From Neoluteolibacter marinus (GTDB taxonomy: Bacteria > Verrucomicrobiota > Verrucomicrobiia > Verrucomicrobiales > Akkermansiaceae): a stretch of 64,000 nucleotides of DNA. The notes under the pieces are model-generated. The model ran no database searches. It saw only the letters and a program-made list of their open reading frames with translations, and was not told where the DNA came from. A program made the position numbers and the translations under genes. How positions within the stretch are numbered: position 1 is the stretch's first letter; every line of letters starts with the position of its first letter. Of the stretch, positions 17,893-28,200 are shown piece after piece. Location: contig NZ_JACZFQ010000097.1 in assembly GCF_014904755.1 (NCBI RefSeq), positions 162,176 to 226,175 on the forward strand, written 5' to 3'.

Positions 17893-19208
17893 CTCTCGAA
17901 AATCCTGATCTCGTTCAGCCCCCCGCCCTGGCACGGGTGATCCGCCGGCCGGCGGGGGTGGCGCAGGTGGGCGGTCACCACCAACTTGACGTAACGGACC
18001 TCCACGGCCGGGAACGTGAAGTCGTGGAACGGGAACTCCTTGTCGTAGTCCGCCGGGTCGATTGCAGGCAGCGTGCCTTCGGTCAGCGGCAAAAACGTCT
18101 TGTTGTCGAGCGACCCGAAAAGTCTGAAGCCGGCGGTCCCGCGATCGCCGATGGTGCGGTTGCTGGTGTTCTGCAGGGAAACCCTCGAGACCGCGGTCGG
18201 AGTGATCAGGTCGACCGTGAATTCGCCATCTTCGCCATCCGGAGCGAGCCAGAAGGACCAGTCGCCAGGGACCCCGGAATCGTCGAGGCGGCCGTCGGTG
18301 AGGTTGTCGGGCGGAAAGACCGAACCGTGAGGGCGGATGCAGTAGCCGGGACTGAGCACCGGCTTGCCGAAGGCGAGGTTCTCGCCCGGGGAAGCCGCGG
18401 AGGAAACCGGCCGGTGCAGGGCATTGGCGAGCCTCACCGGCGATTCGTCGAGGGTCTCGAGCAGCTTCCCGTTGTCGGCGACAACGCGGCTTTCGCCGCG
18501 CACCAGACGGATGTCGGAGGCACTCCCGGTGCGGACATCGATCTCGCCTTTGAAGACCTCCGTGAGCACGACCGGCTTGCGGCCGTCGCTGCCCACCGCA
18601 ACCCCGAACTCGGTGCCGCGATCAATGAAGCGGCCACCGGGCGTGTCGATGCGGAAGCCCTCGGCGCCGTCGGGCGCGTGGACCGAGGCGCGGCCATGAA
18701 GCACGGTCAGCGCTTCCTTCGATTCGAGATTGAAGCGACAAGGCCCCTCCAGCACCACGCGAGCGCCGCTGGGATAACCGATCTCCACCATCCCCGAGGC
18801 CAGTTCGTGAAGGGTCCCGGCGGCCAGCTTTCCGGGTGCAAGTCCGCGGGAACCTTCCGGCCAGACAGCCCGGGTGAGGGTGAGCACCTCGGCCTGCGGC
18901 AGGCGTTTCCGGACGGCCATCAGGTCGTTGAAGCCGAACCCGAAGATGGCGATCGGAATCAAGGCAACCGCCGCGAACTTCTTCCAAGGAATGCTTCGCT
19001 GCCCCGGAACGCCGGCCGTGTCATCCACGAACGCCGGCAAGGCGGCCGAGCGGCGGATCAATGCCCCGTGGACGGCGACGGCACGACGATAGCGCGCCCG
19101 CGCATCAGGATCGGCGGCAAGCAGGCGATTCAGTTCGGCGCGCTCATCGTCGCCGAGCGCATCCTCGAAGAGGGCGTGGATCAGGAGGTCGAGCCGATCG
19201 TCCTTCAT
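17889..19208 (-). CDS. FecR-domain anti-sigma-like membrane protein with discoidin-like C terminus
   Basis: 439 residues. The N-terminal cytoplasmic part (MKDDRLDLLIHALFEDAL onward) resembles the sigma-contacting region of anti-sigma factors. A membrane segment (FAAVALIPIAIFGFGFN) follows at about 78-94. A FecR domain at about 120-270 includes PSGARVVLEGPCRFNLES and TPGGRFIDRGTEFGVAV. The C-terminal 150 residues look like an F5/8-type carbohydrate-binding sandwich (NLTDGRLDDSG, RVSLQNTSNR, RYVKLVV). It overlaps the upstream ECF sigma gene and the downstream cytochrome-like gene by ATGA. A role as a trans-membrane sensor that binds a glycan and releases the sigma factor fits this layout (inference). 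Confidence 0.88.
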   Translation of the reverse strand: MKDDRLDLLIHALFEDALGDDERAELNRLLAADPDARARYRRAVAVHGALIRRSAALPAFVDDTAGVPGQRSIPWKKFAAVALIPIAIFGFGFNDLMAVRKRLPQAEVLTLTRAVWPEGSRGLAPGKLAAGTLHELASGMVEIGYPSGARVVLEGPCRFNLESKEALTVLHGRASVHAPDGAEGFRIDTPGGRFIDRGTEFGVAVGSDGRKPVVLTEVFKGEIDVRTGSASDIRLVRGESRVVADNGKLLETLDESPVRLANALHRPVSSAASPGENLAFGKPVLSPGYCIRPHGSVFPPDNLTDGRLDDSGVPGDWSFWLAPDGEDGEFTVDLITPTAVSRVSLQNTSNRTIGDRGTAGFRLFGSLDNKTFLPLTEGTLPAIDPADYDKEFPFHDFTFPAVEVRYVKLVVTAHLRHPRRPADHPCQGGGLNEIRIFER

Positions 19209-19729
19209 GGCAGCGCGAGTTTGGTTTCAATGCAGCGCTCCAATGCCTTGCGGATCCGGAACAAGGCCAGCGAGGTCGCGGTCGGCGTCTGCCGGCGCTC
19301 CGCGGCCAGCCCCTGGACGGAAGCTCCCGGCGCATAGCGGGCGAGGATCAGCTGCCGCTGCCGCTCCGGAAGTTCCCCGAGGCAAGCTTCCAGCGCCCGT
19401 TCCAGATCGGCATGGGCCGCATCGGCGGCGCCGTGCTCGGCGGCCAGCAGATCGACCAAGGAGTCATCGAAGACATGACGGTCCCGCCCGGCGTCGCGAC
19501 GCGCCGCCCTGACCTGATAGAGGGCCACGGTCAGCGCCCAGGGCAGGAACGGCTGCGCCGGGTCGTAGTCGCCGGCCTTGCGCCAGAGGACGAGGTTGGT
19601 CTCCTGGACCACGTCGTCCGCCAGCATCCGGTCGGGCAGCAACGAGAGCACGTAGCGGTGGATCTCCGGCTGATGGCGGGCGATCAGGCCCACGATCATT
19701 TCCTCGGCATTGTGCGGTTCGGCGGACAT
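19205..19729 (-). CDS. ECF sigma factor, first gene of the FecR/DUF1553/DUF1501 operon
   Basis: 174 residues. Region 2 contains HRYVLSLLPDRMLADDVVQETNLVLWRKAGDYD, with the DDVVQETNL helix that contacts the -10 element. Region 4 contains LPERQRQLILARYAPGASVQGLAAERRQTPTATSLALFRIRKALERCI. This is the group often called the Rhodopirellula/Verrucomicrobium family of ECF sigma factors. The ATG at 19729 was chosen; a GTG at 19735 is possible. The stop overlaps the FecR start, and the following three genes overlap in the same way, so sigma, sensor and exported proteins are one coupled unit. Confidence 0.9.
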   Translation of the reverse strand: MSAEPHNAEEMIVGLIARHQPEIHRYVLSLLPDRMLADDVVQETNLVLWRKAGDYDPAQPFLPWALTVALYQVRAARRDAGRDRHVFDDSLVDLLAAEHGAADAAHADLERALEACLGELPERQRQLILARYAPGASVQGLAAERRQTPTATSLALFRIRKALERCIETKLALP

Positions 19730-19804
19730 CTCCACCCGAACTTACCGGAAACCGGGGAAATCTTTCGCGCGAATTCGAAGAATTCAGATCAGGCCCCGTC
19801 GCCC

Positions 19805-20824
19805 TCAGTGATCGCCGTGGTCCTTCTCGTGCTGCTGGTAGTGCTCGGCCAGGATGTCGCGGCCGAAGTCGCCATCGAAATCGCGCCACGCGGCATGGAC
19901 ATGGTTGGCATCGTTCTGGGTGTTGGCGGCCTCCATGATGAAGGTCGGACCTTGCACCCGGTAATACCACGCCTCGCCCCGCTTGGTACCGCCGGCCCAG
20001 CCGAAGTGGATCTTGTCGACCCCGGCCGCGACGATCTTTTCCATGTCGGCCTCCGCGAGGTCGCTGCGGTGGCGGCCGGTGTAGGCGCTGATCAGCTCGA
20101 ACAGCGCCTTCTTCTGGGCGCCGTTCATGTCCGCGGCGGCGACGCCGACCGGCTCCGTGGCCGTGACCTTGCGCGACTCCGCGGTGATGATCTCGGCCGG
20201 TGGCAGGGTCGTGAAGAGCACCGCCTTTTTCTCCCCTTCCAAAAGCAGCGCGAGCAGCTTCTTCGCAAGTTCATCCTCCTCCTTGAGCACCCGCAGCCCC
20301 TTGTGCTCCCCTTCCCGGACTTCGCCGGGATTCGCCCCGTAGAACGACGGGGTGACGGAAAACTTGCCCTCTCCGGCCATCGTGTAGTTCAGCGACACGT
20401 GGTGACCCTCGAACTTCCAGCCCCAGCCCTTCTCATCGCCGGGCTTGCCGAAGATCGAGACGAAATAATTCTGCGGATTCCGGTAGTCGGGGCGGTTCTC
20501 CTTCACGCCCAGGAACGCCTCGAGGGTCCGGATCTGCTCGACCTTCAACTTGCCCTTCTCGCTCAGAGCCGCCTCCAGGAGCTTCATCGCCGCCGCACGC
20601 TGGGCGTCGCTCATATCACCCAGCGGCAAGCCGGTCCGGGTCTGCGGCGTGAAGCGGAAGTTCTCGCGCTGGTCGCTGTCGAACGCGAAGGCGGCCTTCT
20701 CCCGCTTCGCCGCGTCAAGCGTGCCCAGAAACCCCTCGGCGGCGGACGTCATCGCGTCGATCGACGGAAGCTCGGCAGCGGTGATCGGAAGGGTGCAAAC
20801 CAATGCAAGGAGAGGGAGTTTCAT
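19805..20824 (-). CDS. DUF3500 secreted protein
   Basis: 339 residues. Signal peptide MKLPLLALVCTLPITAA. The DUF3500 body is clear: FLGTLDAAKREKAAFAFD, NFRFTPQTRTGLPLGDM, NPQNYFVSIFGKPG, GWKFEGHHVSLNYT and, near the end, WAGGTKRGEAWYYRVQGPTFIME followed by an HVHAAWRDF block and a His-rich tail EHYQQHEKDHGDH. The function of the family is unknown; the histidines could bind metal (inference). The gene stands alone, about 75 bp upstream of the ECF sigma gene on the same strand. Confidence 0.88.
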   Translation of the reverse strand: MKLPLLALVCTLPITAAELPSIDAMTSAAEGFLGTLDAAKREKAAFAFDSDQRENFRFTPQTRTGLPLGDMSDAQRAAAMKLLEAALSEKGKLKVEQIRTLEAFLGVKENRPDYRNPQNYFVSIFGKPGDEKGWGWKFEGHHVSLNYTMAGEGKFSVTPSFYGANPGEVREGEHKGLRVLKEEDELAKKLLALLLEGEKKAVLFTTLPPAEIITAESRKVTATEPVGVAAADMNGAQKKALFELISAYTGRHRSDLAEADMEKIVAAGVDKIHFGWAGGTKRGEAWYYRVQGPTFIMEAANTQNDANHVHAAWRDFDGDFGRDILAEHYQQHEKDHGDH

Positions 20825-21021
20825 GATCCGCAAATTACAACCGCATCCCCTGGAATCTCGCAAGTCTCTGTGTCAGCGGGAACCGACCGGCGGTTACGGT
20901 CCGGGGCGACTGCCGGCTTGCTCCCGGCGGATCCCGGGGCATCATGTCGATTGCAAGCGGCCCTCCACGCTGGGTGGATGCCGCGAGCTCGTGGCGGCGC
21001 CCCGACCAACGAATCTCCGCC

Positions 21022-22689
21022 ATGAGAATCCCGCCTCACCACGCGATCCTGGCCGCCGGCCTGGCCATCGCGCCCGTCCCTGCCGCCGAAATCGCTTCCG
21101 GCCCATGGTGCGGCGCGGTCACCCCGGATGCGATCGCCGTGACCGCCCACCTCGACGGCGCGGGGATCCAGGCCCGGCTCGTCGTATCCGCCGCCCCGGA
21201 TTTCAGCAATCCGGTCTACTCCCCGACGGTGCAGTCGTCGGGCGAGTCGGGGAACAATGTCCGCCTCGATCTGTCCGGCCTGGCACCGGATCGCCGCTAT
21301 CACTACGCGCTGGAGCTCGACGGGATTCTGCAGACGGATCCGGCGCGGACCGGGACCTTCAAGACGCTGCCGGCGGCCGGTCCCGCATCTTTCCGCTTCG
21401 CCTTCAGTTCCTGCACCTATTGGAACGAACCGGGGCAGTTCGTTTTCGACGCGATCCGGAACGAGGACGTCCGATTCTTCATCGCAATGGGCGACCTGAA
21501 CTACAAGAACACCAATGTCGATGATCCCGATGCCTACCGCGACAACTACATCGACATGGTCACGGAGAGCACGCAATTCGGCGAGATGGTGCGGAAGCTT
21601 CCGATCGCCTACATCTGGGACGACCACGATTACTCGGGCAACACCTCGGACCGCAACAGCACCGGCAGGACCGCCCACCGCCTGGTCTACCGGGAGGCCT
21701 TTCCCCACTACCCCCTCCCTGCCGGCGGCCCCGATGAGGCGATCTACCAAACCTTCGACTGCGGGCGGGTCCGCTTCCTCCTGACCGACCTCCGTTCGGA
21801 GCGGAACCCCTCGAGCCAGTCCGACGGACCGGGCAAATCGATGATGGGCGGCCCGCAGAAGCAGTGGTTCAAGGACCAGCTCGTCGCCGCCCGCGACGGC
21901 GGGGTGCCGCTGATGGTCTGGGTGAGCAGCGTGCCGTTCATCGGCACCATCCCCTCCACCGACCACTGGTCGGTCTACAAAACCGAGCGCCTTGAATTGC
22001 TCAACTTCATCAAGGACGAGAACATCCGCAACCTGATCGTGATCGCCGGCGACATGCATGCGTTGGCCTACGACGACGGCACCGCCACTGCAGACTATGT
22101 CGAAGGGGTCCACGTTCCCGTCTTCCACGCCGCGTCGCTGACCCGCGACGGATCTTCGAAAGGCGGACCCTACTCGGGAGGCGAGAGCGCAGGCGGCGGC
22201 CGCTATGGCATTTTCGACATCGTCGACAACGGGGCCACCATCGCCGCCACCTACCATGGCAGGATCGCCGCTTCCGCCACTTCGGTCAGCACCTGGAAGA
22301 GCTACACCTACACGACCTACTCCGGAGCCTATCGCGACTGGAAACTCGCCAACCTCGGCGATGCCGATGCGCCTGACGACGGCGACGACGATCACGACGG
22401 TATCACCACCGCCGCGGAGTTCGTCTACGACCTCAACCCGAACCTGCCGGACCGCTACGAGTGGCAGGCCTCGGCACCGGACCCGGAGAGTGGCGACGTC
22501 ACCGTCAGTTTCCCGACCAGTCCGGGGCGGAGCTACCGGGTCTACTTTAGCGAAAGCCTGGCCGCTTGGACTCCCGGTTCCGGGCTGATCCCCGGCGATG
22601 GATCGACCCTGGAATGGACCGACCAACGAGGGACACAGGCACTTCCGCAGAAGCGCTTCTACCGCGTGGTGGCCTCGGCGGCGCCGTGA
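21022..22689 (+). CDS. PhoD-like alkaline phosphatase, secreted
   Basis: 555 residues. A short signal peptide (AILAAGLAIAPVPAA) leads into a fibronectin-like N-terminal domain (GLAPDRRYHYALELDG) and then a PhoD metallophosphatase domain: FAFSSCTYWNEPGQFVF, MGDLNYKN, YIWDDHDYSGN, TDLRSERNP and VIAGDMHALAYDDG supply the metal and phosphate ligands. The C-terminal 90 residues (DHDGITTAAEFVYDLNP, TVSFPTSPGRSYRVYFSESL) are the adhesion/sorting-type tail common in secreted verrucomicrobial proteins. Expected role: release of phosphate from phosphodiesters outside the cell. It converges on the SMP-30 gene with a single base between stop codons, leaving no room for a terminator. Confidence 0.9.
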   Translation: MRIPPHHAILAAGLAIAPVPAAEIASGPWCGAVTPDAIAVTAHLDGAGIQARLVVSAAPDFSNPVYSPTVQSSGESGNNVRLDLSGLAPDRRYHYALELDGILQTDPARTGTFKTLPAAGPASFRFAFSSCTYWNEPGQFVFDAIRNEDVRFFIAMGDLNYKNTNVDDPDAYRDNYIDMVTESTQFGEMVRKLPIAYIWDDHDYSGNTSDRNSTGRTAHRLVYREAFPHYPLPAGGPDEAIYQTFDCGRVRFLLTDLRSERNPSSQSDGPGKSMMGGPQKQWFKDQLVAARDGGVPLMVWVSSVPFIGTIPSTDHWSVYKTERLELLNFIKDENIRNLIVIAGDMHALAYDDGTATADYVEGVHVPVFHAASLTRDGSSKGGPYSGGESAGGGRYGIFDIVDNGATIAATYHGRIAASATSVSTWKSYTYTTYSGAYRDWKLANLGDADAPDDGDDDHDGITTAAEFVYDLNPNLPDRYEWQASAPDPESGDVTVSFPTSPGRSYRVYFSESLAAWTPGSGLIPGDGSTLEWTDQRGTQALPQKRFYRVVASAAP

Positions 22690-22690
22690 C

Positions 22691-23650
22691 TCACTGTTTC
22701 AGCGCGACCCGCAGGACCCGGTCGTCCGAGGTCAGGTAAAGACGGGTGCCGTTTTCGCCGAAAGCGACGTTGGCGGTCGGCCGCCCGCACAGGATCCGGC
22801 CCAGCAACTTGCCCTCGGAATTCAGGATCAGGCATCCGCCCGGACCGGTGGAGAAAACGTTGCCTTTCGCGTCGACCTTGATGCCATCGGGTGCGCCGGG
22901 ACCCTTGAGATCCTTGCAATTGAAGAACAACTTGCCGGCCCCGGCACTGCCGTCGGCATTGAGCGGGTAGGCCATGATGATCGGCGCCGGGCCGTGGGAC
23001 TGGGCGACGTAGAGGATCTTCCCATCCGGCGAAAGCGCCACGCCGTTGGGACGATCGAGATCGCGGGTGATCAGCGAGACCACTCCCTGCGGGGTGACCC
23101 GGTAGACCCCGCAAAACGGCAACTCGCGGAACTTGGTGTCTTTGTCGCGCCCGGGCAGTCCATACGGGGGATCGGTGAAATAGACGTCGCCGCTGGCCGC
23201 GATCGCCAGGTCGTTGGGAGAATTGAAGCGCTTGCCGTTGAAGTTGTCGGCCAGCGTCCGCTTGCCCCCGCCCGGGGTGAGATAGGAAACCCGGCGGTCA
23301 CCGTGTTCGCAGCAGTAGAGCTGACCCTTGTCATCCATCGCCAGCCCGTTCGAGCCGGGCTCCGCGCTGTAATCCGCCACGCCGGTGTAGCCGGAGGGCT
23401 TCATGTAGACGCGGGCTTCGCTGTCCCCCTCCTTCCACTGGTAGATCGTGTTCCTCGGAACGTCCGAAAACAACAGCCGCTTGCCCGCCTCGTCCCAGAC
23501 CGGACCTTCCGCCCAGTCGAAGCCGGTGCACAAGGTTTCGATCTCGGCATCCGGCGCGAGGATGGCGTCGAGAGCCGGGTCGAGACGCTCGATGCGCTCT
23601 TGGGCGAAGGCGAATGCGGGGAGGAAAAGAAGGGATCGGAGCACTTTCAC
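22691..23650 (-). CDS. SMP-30/gluconolactonase family protein, exported
   Basis: 319 residues. Signal peptide MKVLRSLLFLPAFAFAQ. Six-bladed propeller motifs are present: FDWAEGPVWDEAGKRLLFSD with the metal-ligand Glu, GSNGLAMDDKGQLYCCEHGD, FNSPNDLAIAASGDVYFTDPPYGL with the conserved N-D pair, and RPNGVALSPDGKILYV. These fit a divalent-metal lactonase acting on sugar lactones outside the cytoplasm. It lies 48 bp upstream of the second DUF1501 gene's 3' end, so it is transcribed after that pair or separately. The exact lactone is not predictable. Confidence 0.9.
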   Translation of the reverse strand: MKVLRSLLFLPAFAFAQERIERLDPALDAILAPDAEIETLCTGFDWAEGPVWDEAGKRLLFSDVPRNTIYQWKEGDSEARVYMKPSGYTGVADYSAEPGSNGLAMDDKGQLYCCEHGDRRVSYLTPGGGKRTLADNFNGKRFNSPNDLAIAASGDVYFTDPPYGLPGRDKDTKFRELPFCGVYRVTPQGVVSLITRDLDRPNGVALSPDGKILYVAQSHGPAPIIMAYPLNADGSAGAGKLFFNCKDLKGPGAPDGIKVDAKGNVFSTGPGGCLILNSEGKLLGRILCGRPTANVAFGENGTRLYLTSDDRVLRVALKQ

Positions 23651-23698
23651 GATCCCATCCCTACGGTGACACGGCGCGGGAGTCTTCGACGAAAGATG

Positions 23699-25225
23699 TC
23701 ATGCGATGATCTCCTTCACCACCTTCGCCGCCTCCACCCCCGTGAGCTTTTGCTCGAGCCCCTGGAACTTGAAGGTGAGCTTGTCGTGATCGACTCCTAA
23801 CAGATGCAGGATGGTCGCGTTGAGATCGCGGACATGCATGGGATCCTTGACGATGTTGTAGGAGAAATCGTCGGTCTCGCCGTGAACCGCCCCCGGCTTG
23901 ACGCCGCCGCCGGCCATCCACATCGAAAAGCAGCGCGGATGATGGTCGCGGCCGTAGTTATCCCGCGCCAGCCCGCCCTGGGAGTAGACGGTGCGGCCGA
24001 ACTCCCCGCCCCAGATCACCAGGGTGTCGTCGAGAAGACCGCGCTGCTTCAGGTCGGCGATCAGCGCGCCGGTCGGCCGGTCGATGTCCTCGCAGAGGAT
24101 CTTCATCCGGTTCGGCAGGTCGAGGTGGGTGTCCCAGCCGCGGTGGAAGATCTGGGTGAAGCGGACGCCGCGTTCCGCCATGCGGCGCGCCATCAGGCAG
24201 TTGTAGGCATAGGTCCCCGGCTCCTTCGCCTTCGGGCCATACATCTCCCAGATCGACTCCGGCTCGTCCGACAGGTCGGTGAGTTCGGGCACCGAGGCCT
24301 GCATGCGGAACGCCATTTCGTACTGCGAGATCCGCGCATTCGTTTCCGGATCGCCGATGCGTTCCAGCAGTTGCCGGTTCATGTCGTTGACGCCGTCGAT
24401 CATCGCCCGGCGCAGCTCGCGGCTGACGCCCTTCGGGTTGGAAAGGTGGATCACCGGATCACCGCCGGAGCGCAGTGCCACCCCCGCATGCTCGGGCGAC
24501 AGGAATCCCGACGACCACAACCGCGACGAAAGCGCCTGGATGTTCACGAACAGCGGCAGCTTCGAGGTGAGCACCACGAAGGTCGGCAGGTCCTCGTTCA
24601 TGGACCCGAGACCGTACGAAAGCCACGCACCGATCGACGGCTTGCCCTGGATCATGCTGCCGGAGTTCGCCAGCAGGATCGCCGGTTCGTGGTTGATCGC
24701 ATCCGTGTGCAGCGACTTCATCACCGCGAACTCATCCGCCACCGCCGCGGTGTGGGGCAACAGGTCGCTAACCCAGTGTCCGGCCTGGCCGTATTGCTTG
24801 AATCCGAAAAAGCTCGGCGCGATCGGCAGCCTCGACTGAGACGCGGTCATCCCGGTCAGCACCTGACCGCCGCGCACCGACTCCGGCAAGTCCTGGTCGA
24901 AGCGCTTGGCCAGATCCGGCTTGTAGTCCCAGGTTTCGAACTGGGAAGGCGCGCCGGCCATGTAAAGGTAGATCGCCCGTTTCGCCTTGGGTGCGAAATT
25001 CGGCAGCATCGCGCCGTGTGCCGGCTCCGAAGCCTGCGAGCGGCTCGCCATCAGGTTCGCCAGCCCCGCCCAGGCCAAGGCCTTCCCCGAACGCCCGAGA
25101 AACTGCCGCCGCGTCGCGAGCTCGAGCCAGCGGCGCTTCACATCGGCCGGAAGCGGGAGATCGAGGACCGACGGACCTTCCCCCGAGTGATCGGAGCAAG
25201 CGTGCATGAAAGGTGAATGGTTCAT
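23699..25225 (-). CDS. DUF1501 protein, second copy
   Basis: 508 residues. The N terminus is longer than in the first copy, with ATRRQFLGRSGKALAWAGLA giving a Tat-like RR motif at about 45. The DUF1501 landmarks KRAIYLYMAGAPSQFETWDYKP, RRMAERGVRFTQIFHRGWDTH, VIWGGEFGRTV, GRDHHPRCFSMWMAGGGVKPG and the terminal LTFKFQGLEQKLTGVEAAKVV are all present. The ATG at 25225 overlaps the stop of the upstream DUF1553 protein by ATGA. It matches the 13547-15028 copy across the body but differs in the leader, so the two pairs are old paralogues. Confidence 0.93.
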   Translation of the reverse strand: MNHSPFMHACSDHSGEGPSVLDLPLPADVKRRWLELATRRQFLGRSGKALAWAGLANLMASRSQASEPAHGAMLPNFAPKAKRAIYLYMAGAPSQFETWDYKPDLAKRFDQDLPESVRGGQVLTGMTASQSRLPIAPSFFGFKQYGQAGHWVSDLLPHTAAVADEFAVMKSLHTDAINHEPAILLANSGSMIQGKPSIGAWLSYGLGSMNEDLPTFVVLTSKLPLFVNIQALSSRLWSSGFLSPEHAGVALRSGGDPVIHLSNPKGVSRELRRAMIDGVNDMNRQLLERIGDPETNARISQYEMAFRMQASVPELTDLSDEPESIWEMYGPKAKEPGTYAYNCLMARRMAERGVRFTQIFHRGWDTHLDLPNRMKILCEDIDRPTGALIADLKQRGLLDDTLVIWGGEFGRTVYSQGGLARDNYGRDHHPRCFSMWMAGGGVKPGAVHGETDDFSYNIVKDPMHVRDLNATILHLLGVDHDKLTFKFQGLEQKLTGVEAAKVVKEIIA

Positions 25226-28200
25226 TTCGTGACGTACTCGTCGAGGTTGAGGAACTGGTTCGCGACCATCGTCCAGGTCGCGATCTCGGCCGGCGGCAGC
25301 GCGGCATCGACCGGGGATTCGCCGGTCGAAAGCAGCCCGGCGGCTTCGTCCGGCCGGCCGGAAAAGTGCGCGCGGAAGGTGCCGAGGCTGCGGGTGAAGG
25401 CCGGCAGCTCGGAGGCGCGCAGGCCGCGGCCGAGGGTTGTCTTTGCCATGAAGTCGATGCGCCCGTTGTCGTCGGCCACCGCCTTGATCGCGCGCTCCGC
25501 GAGCTTGCGTGCCGCCTCCACGAACTGCGGGTCGTTCATCGTGACCAGCGCCTGCAAGGGCGTGTTGGTGCGGGCGCGGCGGGTGCACACGACCTCCCGC
25601 GCCTGGGCGTCGAAGGTCTCCAGCGACGGCGGCGGGGCGAAGCGCTTCCAGAACGAATACATCGAACGCCGGTAGAGGTTCTCGCCGTGGTCGGCTTCAT
25701 ATTTCTTGGTGTTCGACTCCGGCATCGAAACAGCATCCCAGATCCCTGCGGGTTGATACGGCTTCACCGGCGGACCGCCGATCTTCTCCACCAGCAGCCC
25801 CGACGCCTGCAGGGCACTGTCGCGCAGCATCTCGGCATCCATGCGGAAGCGCGGCCCCCGTGACAGCAGCCGGTTCTTGTCGTCCTTCTCCAGCTTCTCC
25901 GCGGTGACCGCACTGCCCTGGCGGTAGGTCGCCGACATGAGCATCAGTTTGTACATGTGCCGCACATCCCATCCGGATTCGCGGAACTCGACCGCCAGCC
26001 AGTCGAGCAGGGCCGGATGGCTCGGCCGCGTGCCCATGATCCCGAAGTCGTCGGCGGTCTCGACGATGCCGGTCCCGAACAGCTCCTGCCACATGCGGTT
26101 GACCGTGACCCGGCCGAGCAGGGGCTGATCCCCCTGGAACAGCCACTGGGCTAGCCCGAGGCGGTTGCCCGGCAATCCATCGTTCATCGGCGACAGGAAG
26201 TGTGGCGTGGCGGCACCGACCCGCTCCTTGCGCGAGCTATAAACGCCGCGGTTCAGCACCGAGGCATAGGCGGGCGACTCCTTCTCGCGGGCGATCAGCG
26301 TCGGCACGCCGTCCTTGGTGATCGCGGCGATCTCACTGTCGATCCGCGCCAGCTCCGATCTCAGGGCCGCGGCCTCGGGGTAGGCCCGGCCGAGGAACCA
26401 CTGGTTGTAGACGACGAACTTCTCGTCGCTCGTCCACTTCGAGCTGTCCGGCTCGCGCCCAAGAATCTCGGAAGCGAGGTCCTCGTAGGGCAATCGCGCG
26501 AACTCGTCCGGCGTGAGCGCCCGGTGATAGACGCGGAGGTCCTGATAGCGGGTCTCGCGCAGCGGCTGGGTGTCCTCGCGCCGGCCGACGTGAAGCGGCA
26601 CGTCGGTGCGGATCGTCTGTCCGGGCTGCAGCGAATCATTGGTGATGCGGACCGGCACCTCGCGGCCATCGACGAAAATCTTCACTCCGGCCGCCTTCGA
26701 GGAACCGTCGTAGGTGAAACCGACATGCTGCCAGTTGCCGCGGGGGAAGGGCTCGCTCTCGACCCGGATGGCATTCTCGGGCCAGCGGTGGACGATATGG
26801 ACGATGAACTTGCCGCCCTCCAGGAACAGGTCCCACCCGCGGTGGGCGTTGCGCTGCATGTCGCCCATCCGCGACAACATCGAGCCGGTGCCGGTGTCAG
26901 CATTGCCGGTCTTGACCCGCGTCATCGCCCAGAACGACGCGCTGAACGCCTGGTCGGCCTCGAAGTCGCCTTGTTCCGGCAGGGCGAGCCGGCTGTTGAT
27001 GTCCATCCGCATCGAGGGCCACAGCCATGAGTTCTCGCCCCATGCCAGGGGGTTGGTCTCCACCTTGTAGGATGCCGGGCGTGCATCCGGTGCGGAATTC
27101 TTCACCACATCCCCCGCCCCTTCGTCGAACTTGAGGCGAACCTCGAGGCCGTCCGGCGACACCGGCTCGGGCTTCAGCCCGGCTGCCAACGACTCGCGGA
27201 ACACCGATTCGACATTGCCTCGCAACTGCTCGTAGCGGGCCGCCGGATCATGGCGCCGCGCGAGGGCCTGCTCGAGTTCCGGAATCCTGGCGGCCGGGGG
27301 AATCCGCAGCACCGGCGCGGGATCCTGGATGTTCTCGTCCCACGACTTTTCGGCCGTGTTGTTGAAGAAGGCTCCGAGGCTGTAGAAGTCCTTGGTTGAG
27401 ATCGGATCGAACTTGTGGTCGTGGCACGCCGCACAGCCGACGGTGAGGCCGAGGAAGGCCCCGCCGAAGGCCTCCGCGCGGTCACGGGTGTTATTGACCT
27501 GGATCTCCTCCGGAATCGTCCCTCCCTCGTTGGTCGAGACATTCGAACGGATGTAGCCGGTGGCAATCAGCTCATCCATCGACTTCGCGGGTAACAGGTC
27601 GCCGGCGAGCTGCTCGGTGACGAAGCGGTCGAACGGCTTGTTCCGCTGGAAGGACCGGATGAGATAGTCGCGATAAGGCCAGATCGAGCGGAGGTTGTCG
27701 AAGTGCAGGCCGTGGGTGTCGGCATAGCGTACGTAGTCGAGCCAGTAGCGGGTACGGTGCTCCGCGTAGCGCGGCGATTGCAGGAGTTTGTCCAGATACG
27801 CCTCGTAGGCTTCATCGGACGGATTTGCGGCGAAGGCCTCGACATCCCCCGGTTCGGGCAGCAGCCCGGTGAGGTCGAGCGTCGCCCGCCGGATCAGCAC
27901 CCGCGGGTCCTCCGGCGGAGCCGGTTGCAATCCGTTGGCCCGCAGCTTCTCGAGGATGAAACGGTCGATCGGATTCCGCGACCAGCGATCCCCCTCCTGT
28001 TCCGGGGGCGACTTCTTCACCGGGGGAACGAAGGCCCAGTGCTCCTCGAATACCGCCCCCTCCGCGACCCAGCGCTCTAACAAGTCGATCTCGTCCGGCT
28101 TCAGCTGGCGATGCGACTTCGGTGGCGGCATCCGGACATCGGGGTCGGCGCTGCGAATGACTTGGACCAGCGACGACTCATCCGGCTTGCCGGGAACAAT

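Noticed and set aside
20821..22626. A 601-codon open frame on the minus strand
   Set aside because: It lies antisense to the PhoD-like gene, which has signal peptide and metal motifs; the frame's product is low-complexity.
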